The notes beneath the pieces were generated by a model. It saw only the letters and a program-made list of their open reading frames with translations, did not search any database and was not told where the DNA came from. A program made the translations under genes and the position numbers. From NCBI RefSeq assembly GCF_001693735.1, contig NZ_LWDV01000007.1, positions 315,404 to 379,403 on the forward strand: DNA of 64,000 nt, written 5' to 3'. Of the stretch, positions 18,418 to 27,382 are shown piece after piece (positions within the stretch are counted from its first letter, which is position 1; each line of letters starts with the position of its first letter). Source of the stretch: Orenia metallireducens (GTDB taxonomy: Bacteria; Bacillota; Halanaerobiia; Halobacteroidales; Halobacteroidaceae).

Positions 18418-19124
18418 TTATTTCTTTGCTATAATGTATCCAAAGGTAACCCATCTACCTTTATCCTTTTCGATAAACTCGCCATCTTCTCCAGGCTCAC
18501 TTGAATAAGGGTCATACTCAGCATACTCTTCCCACCATAACTGAGCATCAGGTGCTATATCAGCTTCGATTATCTCAAAACCTACTGACTCAAAAACTTC
18601 AATAGTCTCTTCAAGAGTTGCAAAACATTTAGTCCAAGGTGCTGGCATATTCCCTTTTGTTACATAAGGATATATCTCTTTAGGAATAGCCACATCATTA
18701 TGCATCGGTTCACCAAGTCCAAAAATACCACCTGGCTTAAGAACTCTATAAATCTCTTCAACTGCTTCTTTATACCCCTTAGCTCCATTCATTCCTCTTA
18801 GCATCTCAAGGGTAGTGGTTGTATATACCTTATCAAAACAAGAATCAGCAAAATCTATATCTGGTACACCAACTTTGATACCAAGAATATTACCTTCTAC
18901 TCCCCATTTTCTAGCATTACCCATTAATTTTTCGACAGAATCACCCAAGAGTCAATCCCTACTATAAATGGGCTAAATTCCTTTGCCAAAAAGCAGGTCT
19001 GATAACCATTACTTGTTCCTACATCTAAAATCTTATCTCCCTGCTTGACTCCCATCTTATCTGCCAAAAATTCAGCTAAATTTAAACCACCTGGACCACT
19101 GCAATTTTTATAAATCTCATACAA
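18418..19124 (-). pseudogene. SAM-dependent class I methyltransferase, broken by a one-base frameshift
   Basis: Two frames together make one methyltransferase of about 235 residues. The upstream frame (18924-19124) holds LADKMGVKQGDKILDVGTSNG (the SAM motif, in outline) and ends GIDSW before running out of frame. The downstream frame continues with GDSVEKLMGNARKWG, the acidic VPDIDFADSCFDKVYTTTTLEM and RVLKPGGIFGLGEP. One G missing from the GGG run at 18944-18946 explains the break. The start is also weak (TTG, no clear binding site). It is either a recent pseudogene or a sequencing error in a homopolymer. Substrate unknown. Confidence 0.85.
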
Positions 19125-19190
19125 ATCTGTATATTTATTTACTTTTTATAATTATAATTTGTAATCGTTAGTTTACCTCCAAAATTTCTT

Positions 19191-20222
19191 CTAAAAACCA
19201 AATATATCTTTTTGCATTAATTTAGCTGCTCGTTCTGCTCCATACTTTCTCTTACGTTCAATATATAATAATTCTCTTTCTAACTTCCTATAACTCTCTA
19301 ACCTTTCCTCTGGCAATTCACCTTGTTCTATAGCTTTTTTAACAGCACAACCTGGCTCTGAATCATGTTGGCAATTATTAAATTTACAGCTTCTTGCTAA
19401 CTCTTCTATATCTGAGAAACTCCCCTTTAAGCCTTCAGAATTATCCCATAATTGAATCTCTCTCATTCCTGGAGTATCAATAATAACCCCACCTTCTTCC
19501 AAAAGAATCAATTCACGATGAGTAGTAGTATGCTTCCCCTTACCATCATCTTCTCTAATCTCGTTAACCTTCATCTTATCCTTACCAAGTAAATTATTAA
19601 TCAAAGTAGATTTCCCTACTCCTGAAGAGCCCAATAAGGCAACAGTTTTTCCTTTTTGAAGGTACTGTCTTAATCCATCTATTCCTTGATTATCAATAGA
19701 GCTGATTACATGAATTGGTACTCCAAATGCAACACTTTCAACTTGGCTTTTCTTCTCTCGAATATCTTCACATAAATCAGCTTTACTTAAAATCACAACT
19801 GGATTGGCTCCACTATCCCAGGCAATAGTTAAATACCGTTCTATCCTTCTTAAATTAAAGTCTTGATTTAGAGAGGTGACTATAAATACTGTATCTATAT
19901 TGGCTGCTACTATCTGTTCTCCGTTTTTAGTACCAGCCATGTTTCTAGAGAATTTACTTTTTCTAGGTAGAATATGATAAATTACTGCTCTCTCTTCTAA
20001 ACCTTGTAAAGAAACAACTACCCAATCACCCACAGCTGGAAACTCTTCATTATAACGCATCTTTCCTGTTATCTCTCCTAAAACCTCACCATGCTCAGTG
20101 TATAACTTGTAAATACCCTTATATTCTACAGCAACTCTAGCTACTTGATATCGTCCTTTATCATTAAATTGATTAAACTCACTTTCAAAATTTTTATTCC
20201 AACCTAAATCTATTAAATTCAA
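19191..20222 (-). CDS. rsgA: Ribosome small-subunit biogenesis GTPase RsgA
   Basis: A circularly permuted GTPase that helps mature the 30S subunit. 343 residues: N-terminal OB-fold (about 20-110), then the permuted G domain with LSKAD (G4), GSSGVGKST (G1/P-loop, near 197) and DTPGMRE (G3, near 250), and a C-terminal zinc knuckle with SCKFNNCQHDSEPGC. TTG start with AAGGAGG and good spacing; an N-terminal extension of about 40 residues before the OB-fold matches the longer form seen in many clostridia. Neighbours do not suggest an operon partner. Confidence 0.95.
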   Translation of the reverse strand: MNLIDLGWNKNFESEFNQFNDKGRYQVARVAVEYKGIYKLYTEHGEVLGEITGKMRYNEEFPAVGDWVVVSLQGLEERAVIYHILPRKSKFSRNMAGTKNGEQIVAANIDTVFIVTSLNQDFNLRRIERYLTIAWDSGANPVVILSKADLCEDIREKKSQVESVAFGVPIHVISSIDNQGIDGLRQYLQKGKTVALLGSSGVGKSTLINNLLGKDKMKVNEIREDDGKGKHTTTHRELILLEEGGVIIDTPGMREIQLWDNSEGLKGSFSDIEELARSCKFNNCQHDSEPGCAVKKAIEQGELPEERLESYRKLERELLYIERKRKYGAERAAKLMQKDIFGF

Positions 20223-20274
20223 TGCAATTTCCTCCTTGTTTATTTAGTGGAGGTATAACCCTCCACCTTCTATT

Positions 20275-21480
20275 CTAGTAATTCATATAAAAATGAGAGT
20301 TCATTCTAGGAAAGAGAATATTAATAAGATCTCGATACCTGTGATTAACATTACAGTCAGGTAAAAAGCTATTAATCTCTGACCTACTCTTCTCTCCTAA
20401 AAATAGCTTAATAGCACCTTGCGGATTTAAATTAAAATCCCACTTTGCTTCTTTTCTCTCTTCTTTAATCAAATTTATTCTTCCATTATCAATCTCAAAC
20501 TTAATCAACTCTCTAAAGTTATCATAATAAAATTCAACCTGTTCATCTTTATAAATAGAGTTATTTAATCTCTCTTCTAATACAGATTTTATATCAGTTA
20601 AAAATTTAAACTCATCAAGTATCTTTATCTGCCATGAATACCACTGCTTCCAGTTGCACCCATATCTGTCCATCAGCTTGATAAATTTGCTTTCTCTAGG
20701 AATATCTATATTAATAAAACTCTTCCCTTGCCCTTTAAAATAGTCAATGACTGCTTCATATATCTTAAAACTTAAATTATCAGAGATATCACAGATTTGA
20801 ACTTCATCACCACTATTTAAAGCTAAGTAACCGATTTTGGTTTGATTCTTTTTTATTATTAAATATTTCTTTCTTATAACTGGGGAAATATAATCTAGCA
20901 TCTGAGCTTTGATAATATCTTTCCCTTTAACAGTACATAAATCTGCTATTTTAGAAGCTTCCCTGAAGTTGTCAGCTATAAAAGCGATGTCTTCTTCTTT
21001 TGCTACCCTGATTACAATATCTTTATCACCTTTACTTTCTACCTTATCTAAATTCAAGTTTACACTGCCCATAGGTATGGCATAATTGAAACCATAGCGC
21101 CGATAAAAGTAAGGAATCCCTTCAATAGCTATAATGTTATACCCTAACTCTTCAGCTTTATTAAAGAATATCTCCATTAACTTCTTATTAATTCCTCTGC
21201 CTTGATAATCTTTAGCTGTAGCTACAATTCCAAGTTCAGCAGATTTTAAAATAACATTCCCATATCTAATCGGCATAACTACTAAATTTACTGTTCCTAC
21301 ATACTTATTTGCTGTTTTATCATAAGCATAAAAACAGATATTCTCTTCCTTATTTGGGGAATTGAAAACTAAGTCATGCAATAATTCTTTCTCCTCTATA
21401 GCAAAAACATCTTCACATAAATCCTTAATGCCTTCAAACTCCTCTTTACTCCTAGCAATTTTATATTCAATATTAGTCAT
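20275..21480 (-). CDS. GNAT-family N-acetyltransferase with Eis-like three-part build
   Basis: 401 residues. The first 150 form a GNAT domain with the acetyl-CoA loop VATAKDYQGRGINKKLM near 87 and YFYRRYGF near 123. A second GNAT-like half follows (about 150-285), then a C-terminal segment (about 290-401) reminiscent of the SCP2-like domain. Length and order match the Eis-type group, some of which acetylate aminoglycosides or protein lysines; no such activity can be claimed here. ATG with AGGAGG. It lies downstream of tandem terminators, so it needs its own promoter or read-through; a weak Fur-box-like sequence lies 80 bases upstream. Confidence 0.85.
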   Translation of the reverse strand: MTNIEYKIARSKEEFEGIKDLCEDVFAIEEKELLHDLVFNSPNKEENICFYAYDKTANKYVGTVNLVVMPIRYGNVILKSAELGIVATAKDYQGRGINKKLMEIFFNKAEELGYNIIAIEGIPYFYRRYGFNYAIPMGSVNLNLDKVESKGDKDIVIRVAKEEDIAFIADNFREASKIADLCTVKGKDIIKAQMLDYISPVIRKKYLIIKKNQTKIGYLALNSGDEVQICDISDNLSFKIYEAVIDYFKGQGKSFINIDIPRESKFIKLMDRYGCNWKQWYSWQIKILDEFKFLTDIKSVLEERLNNSIYKDEQVEFYYDNFRELIKFEIDNGRINLIKEERKEAKWDFNLNPQGAIKLFLGEKSRSEINSFLPDCNVNHRYRDLINILFPRMNSHFYMNY

Positions 21481-21559
21481 CGCTAATAAATTCCTCCTAA
21501 TTTTTAATAACTGAATTTTAAACTTTATTAACCTAATCTAACACTCATTTCTTTTTTAA

Positions 21560-21574
21560 TCACAATCATTCTCA
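21560..21574 (-). promoter_or_regulatory. Possible Fur-box-like sequence upstream of the acetyltransferase gene
   Basis: TGAGAATGATTGTGA agrees with the 7-1-7 Fur consensus TGATAATNATTATCA at 12 of 15 positions. In AT-rich DNA such matches occur by chance, so this is a weak call. Confidence 0.2.
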
Positions 21575-21602
21575 TCGCTCCTTAAATAAAATATATAACT
21601 AC

Positions 21603-21633
21603 AAAAAGCCACAGGTAGATAAACCCATGGCTT
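21603..21633 (-). terminator. Second of two tandem terminators after the structured RNA
   Basis: On the minus strand AAGCCATGGGT pairs with ACCTGTGGCTT (two G-U pairs), followed by TTTTT. Its 5' arm and loop resemble the first terminator (both contain ATGGGTTTAT). Confidence 0.75.
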
Positions 21634-21688
21634 CGATATAATTAGATATATTATATAATAGTAGGAAATATAGGGGGCTGCTGTATAT

Positions 21689-21719
21689 AAAAAAAGGCTA
21701 TGGGCATAAACCCATAGCC
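21689..21719 (-). terminator. First of two tandem terminators after the structured RNA
   Basis: On the minus strand GGCTATGGG pairs perfectly with CCCATAGCC around a six-base loop and is followed by TTTTTT. It marks the 3' end of the candidate non-coding RNA and could also end ilvD transcripts. Confidence 0.88.
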
Positions 21720-21978
21720 TAAAATATCGTACTATACGATAATATATAACTATATCTATTAAGATGAGTTTATTAATCTAAGTTACTCTCCTAATTTCCA
21801 AGGACATCTAAAAATAGACACACTAATCCCTTGGACATTTAAGCTCAAAAAAGCTTAAGATAATTAGTTCATGCATTAATAAAAAACATGACATCTTTTT
21901 TCAAAGAGAATAACATATTAAATTCGTTTAGATTAATAAACCCGCTTCCATTCACAATCCCCCTGTTTTCTACTATCT
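21690..21978 (-). ncRNA. Structured non-coding RNA of unrecognised family, about 290 nt
   Basis: Transcription should start near 21978 from a consensus promoter and end at tandem terminators. The RNA has a 15-bp closing helix (21929-21943 with 21766-21780), continued by a nine-bp helix (21906-21914 with 21782-21790). Inside are three local hairpins: 21797-21803/21829-21835, 21839-21845/21852-21858 and 21869-21873/21887-21891. It lacks the marks of tmRNA, RNase P RNA, SRP RNA, T-box or common riboswitches, and its branched core does not fit the rod shape of 6S RNA. A seven-codon frame (21928-21951) overlaps the closing helix. It may be an independent RNA or the leader of the acetyltransferase gene. 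Confidence 0.65.
21928..21951 (-). CDS. Possible seven-residue leader peptide MEAGLLI
   Basis: ATG, six codons and TAA, with AGGGGGAT eight bases upstream. The Leu-Leu-Ile codons lie in the 5' arm of the closing helix of the surrounding RNA, so translation would open that helix. This arrangement recalls attenuation peptides, and the branched-chain gene ilvD lies just upstream. The frame is very short and could be chance. Confidence 0.25.
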   Translation of the reverse strand: MEAGLLI

Positions 21979-21984
21979 GACTAT

Positions 21985-22013
21985 ATTATACAAATAAATG
22001 ATTTGATTGTCAA
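21985..22013 (-). promoter_or_regulatory. Perfect-consensus promoter of the structured RNA
   Basis: On the minus strand TTGACA (22008-22013) and TATAAT (21985-21990) are exactly 17 bases apart. It starts 27 bases after the ilvD stop and points away from ilvD. Confidence 0.9.
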
Positions 22014-22039
22014 TTTCTATCTAAAATAATTTAATCTTA

Positions 22040-23698
22040 TTATTTAAATACAGCTCCTGTACTAGCTGAAGTAACCAATCTAGCATAACGGGAAAGATAT
22101 CCAGTCTTAATCTTAGGTTCTGGTGCTTCCCATTTATCTAATCTAGCCTGAATCTCTTCATCAGTTAAATCAACATTTAATTTTCCATTAGGGATATCTA
22201 TCTGAATGATATCTCCTTCTTCAACGATTGCCATTGGTCCACCTTCCATCGCTTCTGGTGATACGTGACCAATAGCCGCTCCTCTAGTAGCTCCTGAGAA
22301 ACGTCCATCAGTAATTAAAGCTACCTCTTTATCTAAACCAACACCTGCAATTGCTGATGTAGGTGTTAACATCTCTCTCATTCCTGGCCCACCTTTTGGA
22401 CCTTCATATCTGATTACAACTACATCTCCAGGATTAATCTTGCCAGCATGAATAGCTGCAACAGCATCCTGCTCAGCATCAAATACTCTTGCAGGTCCTT
22501 CATGGACTAACATTTCATCAGCTACAGCAGCCTGCTTAACTACAGAACCATCTGGTGCTAAATTACCCTTTAAGAAGGATAATCCACCTTCAGCATGGTA
22601 AGCAGTAGCAAAATCCCTGATTACATCTTTATCTAAGACTTTCGCATTTGCTAAATTCTCTTTAATAGTCTTACCCGTTACAGTAATTAACTCTTCATTA
22701 AGTATTCCTTCCTCACTTAAGACTTTCATTACTGCAGGGATTCCTCCAGCTTCATGTAAATCTTGAATATGATGACTACCTGCTGGAGCTAAGCTGCAAA
22801 TATGAGGTACTTCCTTCTTAACTTTATTAATTGCTTCTAATTCAAATTCTATACCTGCTTCATGGGCAATTGCTGGTAGATGTAAAGCTGTATTAGTTGA
22901 ACAACCTAAAGCCATATCTACCTTTAGAGCATTATCAAAGGATTCTTCTGTTAATATATCCAAAGGCTTGATATCTTTCTTAAACATCTCCATTACCTGA
23001 ATTCCTGCATATTTTGCCAATCTAATTCTATCAGCATAAACTGCTGGAATTGTACCATTACCAGGTAAACCTAACCCTAGAACCTCTGTTAAACAGTTCA
23101 TAGAGTTTGCTGTAAACATACCAGAGCAAGAACCACAAGTCTGACATGCACTATTCTCTACTTCTAACAACTCTGATTCTGATATCTTGTCTACTTGATA
23201 AGCTGCCACACTTTCAAATACAGTATTTAAATCTATATCTTTTCCCTTATGCCTTCCTGCTAACATTGCTCCACCACTAACTACTACCGTTGGGATATTC
23301 AATCTAGCAGCTGCCATCAACATTCCAGGTACAATCTTATCACAGTTAGGAATTAAAACTAAGGCATCTAAAGCATGAGCTCTTGCCATAGTCTCTACAG
23401 AATCTGCTATAATTTCTCTACTTGCTAAAGAGTAATGCATCCCTTCATGTCCCATTGCTATCCCGTCACAAACACCGATTGCTCCAAATTCTAAGGGAGT
23501 TCCTCCTGCCATTCTGATTCCTGCTTTAGCTGCATCAGCTATCTTATCTAAGTCAGTATGACCTGGAATCAATTCATTAACTGAATTACAAACTCCTACT
23601 AATGGTTTATCTAGTTCTTCATCAGTCAACCCCATCGCTTTAAATAATGATCTCTGAGGTGCTTTATCAATCTTTGTAGTTACATTCTTACTTCTCAT
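22040..23698 (-). CDS. ilvD: Dihydroxy-acid dehydratase
   Basis: It dehydrates the dihydroxy acids to 2-oxoisovalerate and 2-oxo-3-methylvalerate for valine, leucine and isoleucine. 552 residues: [18 protein letters not shown] near 117 and [18 protein letters not shown] near 190 carry the Fe-S cysteines, and [19 protein letters not shown] near 467 is the family signature. ATG with GGAGGAGAG. It is the only pathway gene outside the main operon, 5 kb upstream of it, with no T-box in its 5' region, so it must be controlled differently. It is divergent from the CPBP gene. Confidence 0.97.
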   Translation of the reverse strand: MRSKNVTTKIDKAPQRSLFKAMGLTDEELDKPLVGVCNSVNELIPGHTDLDKIADAAKAGIRMAGGTPLEFGAIGVCDGIAMGHEGMHYSLASREIIADSVETMARAHALDALVLIPNCDKIVPGMLMAAARLNIPTVVVSGGAMLAGRHKGKDIDLNTVFESVAAYQVDKISESELLEVENSACQTCGSCSGMFTANSMNCLTEVLGLGLPGNGTIPAVYADRIRLAKYAGIQVMEMFKKDIKPLDILTEESFDNALKVDMALGCSTNTALHLPAIAHEAGIEFELEAINKVKKEVPHICSLAPAGSHHIQDLHEAGGIPAVMKVLSEEGILNEELITVTGKTIKENLANAKVLDKDVIRDFATAYHAEGGLSFLKGNLAPDGSVVKQAAVADEMLVHEGPARVFDAEQDAVAAIHAGKINPGDVVVIRYEGPKGGPGMREMLTPTSAIAGVGLDKEVALITDGRFSGATRGAAIGHVSPEAMEGGPMAIVEEGDIIQIDIPNGKLNVDLTDEEIQARLDKWEAPEPKIKTGYLSRYARLVTSASTGAVFK

Positions 23699-23898
23699 CT
23701 TCTCTCCTCCTTCTATGATTAGCTATCAAATAATTATTATAGCTGTTAACGAATTTATATTAAATATATTCTAACAAAAATCTAACCTATTAGCAATTAA
23801 TATTATAAAATTCAAATATGAACATCTAAACCTGGCAGGAAAATTTTTACATACAGAGAATAAATATTATAGCAATATTATCACTGGGAGGAATAAAG

Positions 23899-24633
23899 AT
23901 GTCTAAAGAAAAAGATCAATCTACTGAGAATAATGAACATCAAAATAAATACTTATATCTAAAAGAGATTATCAAAGCACAGTCAATCTGGTATTTAATC
24001 AACTTTCTAATTCTATTCTTTCAATTATATGTATACTTTGATATTCCATATATAAATAACTTTTATATAATGATCTTCAAATTTATAGGAAGTAGCTTCT
24101 TTATCTCCTTCTTACTATATTATACTACTATGGTCTATGACCTATCATTTCAAGAGATAGGAATTAACTTTGATAATTTTATTGGAAATATTAAATTAGG
24201 TCTACAGTTAAGTTCCTTCTTTTTACTGGGTATAATTATAATTCACCTATCTGATAATAATTTGAAAATTAATTCTATAATTAATATACATGGTGGAAAA
24301 GACTTTAGACTAAGCATAATTTATTTCATGATCTTATTTATATGTTATCTGATTCCTGCCTTCAGTAAAGAATTACTCTATCGTGGATTTGTCTATTACC
24401 ATTTTAAAAAGGAATATGGAATAATTGTAGGTTTTATACTTAGTACTTTATATTATGCTCTTAGTTATTTGGATTTAAGAGTAATAACCATAGTTATTCA
24501 TATTTTGGTAGGAGTCATAACTACATATTTATATGAAAAGACTGACTCCTTAGTAACTTCAGTTATCTTTCAAGCTACTTACCAAGCCAGTCTGAGTTTA
24601 TATCTATTCTCTTTTGATAAATGGCCTTTTTAA
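23899..24633 (+). CDS. CPBP-family (CAAX protease/YdiL-like) membrane protein with degenerate catalytic motifs
   Basis: 244 residues, about six or seven membrane segments after a polar N-terminal tail. FSKELLYRGFVYYHF near 155 aligns with motif 1 (EExxxR), but the first Glu is Lys. LYYALSYLDLR stands where FxxxH is expected, and TSVIFQATYQASLS where the last motif normally has His; both histidines are missing. The fold is well supported, protease activity is unlikely. ATG with GGGAGG. One of two plus-strand genes; no partner is obvious. Confidence 0.82.
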   Translation: MSKEKDQSTENNEHQNKYLYLKEIIKAQSIWYLINFLILFFQLYVYFDIPYINNFYIMIFKFIGSSFFISFLLYYTTMVYDLSFQEIGINFDNFIGNIKLGLQLSSFFLLGIIIIHLSDNNLKINSIINIHGGKDFRLSIIYFMILFICYLIPAFSKELLYRGFVYYHFKKEYGIIVGFILSTLYYALSYLDLRVITIVIHILVGVITTYLYEKTDSLVTSVIFQATYQASLSLYLFSFDKWPF

Positions 24634-24745
24634 AGTCAGTTTTATTCTTTTAATTTATTATATTAACATTATGCTAGTCAAATTTCAATGTAAATAAAGT
24701 GGTTAATGGAGGGGCGACACTTTCATTTTAAAAAGTCTTAAAATC

Positions 24746-24803
24746 TTAGGTTGCGCCTAAGGGCGCCTTGCTTTTGGCATTGCCCCAAAAGTAAGCAAAA
24801 AGT
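24746..24803. repeat. GC-richer palindromic fragment downstream of the CPBP gene
   Basis: It contains GCGCCTAAGGGCGCC and the hairpin CTTTTGG/CCAAAAG (24771-24791), markedly unlike the AT-rich surroundings. It lies between convergent genes. It could be a bidirectional stop signal or a remnant of a repeated element; no open frame of note crosses it. Confidence 0.45.
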
Positions 24804-24884
24804 CTAAAGAAGTATTATAATAACTCTTTGTTGTGTCAATTTCTCTATTAACATAAGAAATCATATTAATTAATCTATTAACTT

Positions 24885-25865
24885 CTACAAAATTACTTTA
24901 ATCTCCTGTCCACAGTTAGAACAACTTTTACCATCGAGATTAATCTGCACACTATTATAGTTTCTAGAAATAACTTCTTTATTACATTTTGGACAATAGG
25001 TATTTCGATATTCTTGACCCTCAACATTACCCAAATAAACATAATCCAACTTTTTATCTGCTATTTCTTTAGCTCTAATTAAAGAATCTATAGAAGTTGG
25101 AGGTATATCTAATTGATATTGAGGAAAGTATCGAGAAAAATGAAGAGGAATACTAATATCCAAAGTAGCAATCCAATCTACTAGCTCTTTAATTTCCTCT
25201 TCACTATCATTTAGTCCTGGAATTAATAAGGTAGTAATCTCTAATAATATATCTTGATAAACTAACTCTGCTGTTCTCTTAACAGGATTCAAACTACCTT
25301 TACAGATTTCTCGATAAAAGTCTTCAGTAAATGCTTTAACATCTAAATTAACAGCATCAATATATGGAAGTAACTCCTTTAATGGCTCAGGGTTAATCAT
25401 CCCATTAGTTACTAATACATTCTTTAGCCCTTTCTGATAGGCAAGTTGAGCTGTTTCTAAGATATATTCATACCAGACTAGAGGTTCAGAATAGGTATAA
25501 GCAATCCCAATTGAATTATAATCTAAAGCTAAGTGAACAGCTTCTTTAGGAGTAATAGTCTCTGTTCTACTTTCAGTATCATGAACAATGTTATGATTCT
25601 GGCAGAATTTACACTTTAGATTACAACCTACAGTCCCTAAAGAGAGAATCTGACTACCAGGATAAAAGTGAAATAAGGGCTTCTTTTCAATTGGGTCTAA
25701 AGCTACTGCACTGACTTGATTATAAGTAATAGTAATTAATCTGTTATCTTCAACTTTTCTGACCTGACAGCGACCATTCTGTCCTTCAGCTAATAGACAA
25801 TAATGAGGGCAGAGATGACATTTAATCTTATCTTCTTCATAAGTATAATAAAGTGCTTCTTTCAT
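24885..25865 (-). CDS. amrS: AmmeMemoRadiSam system radical SAM enzyme
   Basis: 326 residues. An N-terminal CHLCPHYCLL segment binds metal, and the radical-SAM cluster motif is GCNLKCKFCQN near 80. IAYTYSEPLVWYEY, VTNGMINPEPL and NLDVKAFTEDFYREICKG are typical of the PflA-like AmrS group. The C-terminus has a second zinc ribbon (CPKC...CSNCG) that many members lack. The start is the ATG at 25865 preceded by GGAGAGTGA; an ATG five codons earlier has no binding site. It follows the Memo-AMMECR1 fusion gene by about 85 bases. The chemistry of the system is not established. Confidence 0.93.
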   Translation of the reverse strand: MKEALYYTYEEDKIKCHLCPHYCLLAEGQNGRCQVRKVEDNRLITITYNQVSAVALDPIEKKPLFHFYPGSQILSLGTVGCNLKCKFCQNHNIVHDTESRTETITPKEAVHLALDYNSIGIAYTYSEPLVWYEYILETAQLAYQKGLKNVLVTNGMINPEPLKELLPYIDAVNLDVKAFTEDFYREICKGSLNPVKRTAELVYQDILLEITTLLIPGLNDSEEEIKELVDWIATLDISIPLHFSRYFPQYQLDIPPTSIDSLIRAKEIADKKLDYVYLGNVEGQEYRNTYCPKCNKEVISRNYNSVQINLDGKSCSNCGQEIKVIL

Positions 25866-25952
25866 TGCTTCACTCTCCATAAAGTTTAAGATTAGGTGAC
25901 TTACAAGATTTAAATTATAATATTTTTCTCAAGCTCAAAATTATTAATAAAA

Positions 25953-27362
25953 TTACTTATATCTAGTAACTGTAAACCTCATCAACTCTATATCCTTCTC
26001 CTCTATTGGAATACCAGCTTTTCTTTTAGCTATCTCTACTTGCTTTTTAGCAGTATCTACTCCTTCTAAATCTGGTAATAACAATCCAGCCCTTTCACCC
26101 CGTCTAACAATAACCCCATATTTCTTAGGATCTAACTCCTCAATACTTTCTATACTCTTTGCTTCTCCTAAAACATCTACAGAATAGGTTAACTCATCTA
26201 TCTCATTAAGATTCACTGGCTCAAATCTTGGGTCTTCAAAGGCAGCTCCAAGAGCATTGTTAATAATCTCATAGGCTAAATTAGCTTTAGTAGGTTGAGT
26301 AGTACCGATACATCCTCGTAAATTTCCATTCTTCTTAATTGAAACAAATACTCCAGCCCTTCCAGCCAATTTAGGGTCAAGCTTAGCAGGTGGTTCTATA
26401 ACTTCCCTATTCTTAATATACTCTTCTACAGACTTTCTAGCCAACTTAACAACTTCACTTTCATTACTTCGAATCTCTGATAATCTCTTCTTCTTTCGTT
26501 CATACAATTTATCTAGTAACCCTACCTCTTCTTTCTTCCCTTTAACATGATAAGTCGCTACTGCATATCCTACGCCAAAGGGACCTTCATAGGATAAGAC
26601 TCCACCTTCTACATTTAAGCGATCCATTGCTCCCAACATCATAGTCAATGGTCTTAGTCCACATTCTCCTGCTCGTTGAATCAACTGATTATCCATATCA
26701 AAGATACTCTCAACCTCTAAAGTATTTAGATAATGGACTAATCTTTTATCAAAATCTCTAGCTTTAGGATCATAACCTGCTGGTGCAGTCTCTGTTAAGC
26801 GGTGAGATAAGTCTCCACTAGCTATCACAGCTACTTTATATTCTAACCTCTCTGCTACTAATTGAATTATCTTTCCAAAGGTATATAACTCTTCATAAGA
26901 TAACATTCCAATAGTAACTGGAACTATAGGTTTATTTACTCCTACCTCATTTAAATAATACATTGGTACTAGAACGCCATGGTCTAATTTCATCTTGACT
27001 TCTAACTTTCTTGCTGTAGCTTCATCGATCCTTGCTGTAGTAATTTTATTCTTATTAGCTGCCATTGTTAACTCGCTAGTAAAATTCTCAGCTAACTTAT
27101 AACTTAGCTCTACATCTTTACGCCCAAAGTTCCTAAAATCACCTGATAAAATCTCTGCACTTAAAATACTAATAGCATCAGAAAATATTGGTCCATGGGG
27201 ACTGATAGTAACTATTATATCAGGATTAACCTCTTTAACCTCTTGAGCTAACTTTCTGATACTAACTTGAGTCTTAGCAATCTCCTTAACTTCATCTCCA
27301 CCAATTTCAGGAATTAATATCGGTGGATGAGGTGCTAAAGCAGAAAAAACAACTCCTGTCAT
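25953..27362 (-). CDS. Memo-like (LigB fold) and AMMECR1 domain fusion, AmmeMemoRadiSam system
   Basis: 469 residues in two domains. Residues about 1-275 are a MEMO/class III extradiol dioxygenase-like domain with LAPHPPILIPEIGG, SPHGPIF, KLDHGVLVPMYYL and ASGDLSHRL, whose histidines and acids are placed as metal ligands. Residues about 290-469 are an AMMECR1 domain with LRGCIGTTQP and FEDPRFEPV. The fusion plus the adjacent radical SAM gene defines the system. ATG with AAGGAGTGA. Modification of a still unknown substrate is inferred from the domain set. Confidence 0.93.
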   Translation of the reverse strand: MTGVVFSALAPHPPILIPEIGGDEVKEIAKTQVSIRKLAQEVKEVNPDIIVTISPHGPIFSDAISILSAEILSGDFRNFGRKDVELSYKLAENFTSELTMAANKNKITTARIDEATARKLEVKMKLDHGVLVPMYYLNEVGVNKPIVPVTIGMLSYEELYTFGKIIQLVAERLEYKVAVIASGDLSHRLTETAPAGYDPKARDFDKRLVHYLNTLEVESIFDMDNQLIQRAGECGLRPLTMMLGAMDRLNVEGGVLSYEGPFGVGYAVATYHVKGKKEEVGLLDKLYERKKKRLSEIRSNESEVVKLARKSVEEYIKNREVIEPPAKLDPKLAGRAGVFVSIKKNGNLRGCIGTTQPTKANLAYEIINNALGAAFEDPRFEPVNLNEIDELTYSVDVLGEAKSIESIEELDPKKYGVIVRRGERAGLLLPDLEGVDTAKKQVEIAKRKAGIPIEEKDIELMRFTVTRYK

Positions 27363-27382
27363 AGATAATCACTCCTTTTTTA

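Noticed and set aside
21690..21978. Structured RNA as 6S RNA
   Set aside because: The length of the helical part is close to 6S, but the three inner hairpins do not give the single rod with a central bubble, and no conserved 6S stretch was recognised. It remains possible.
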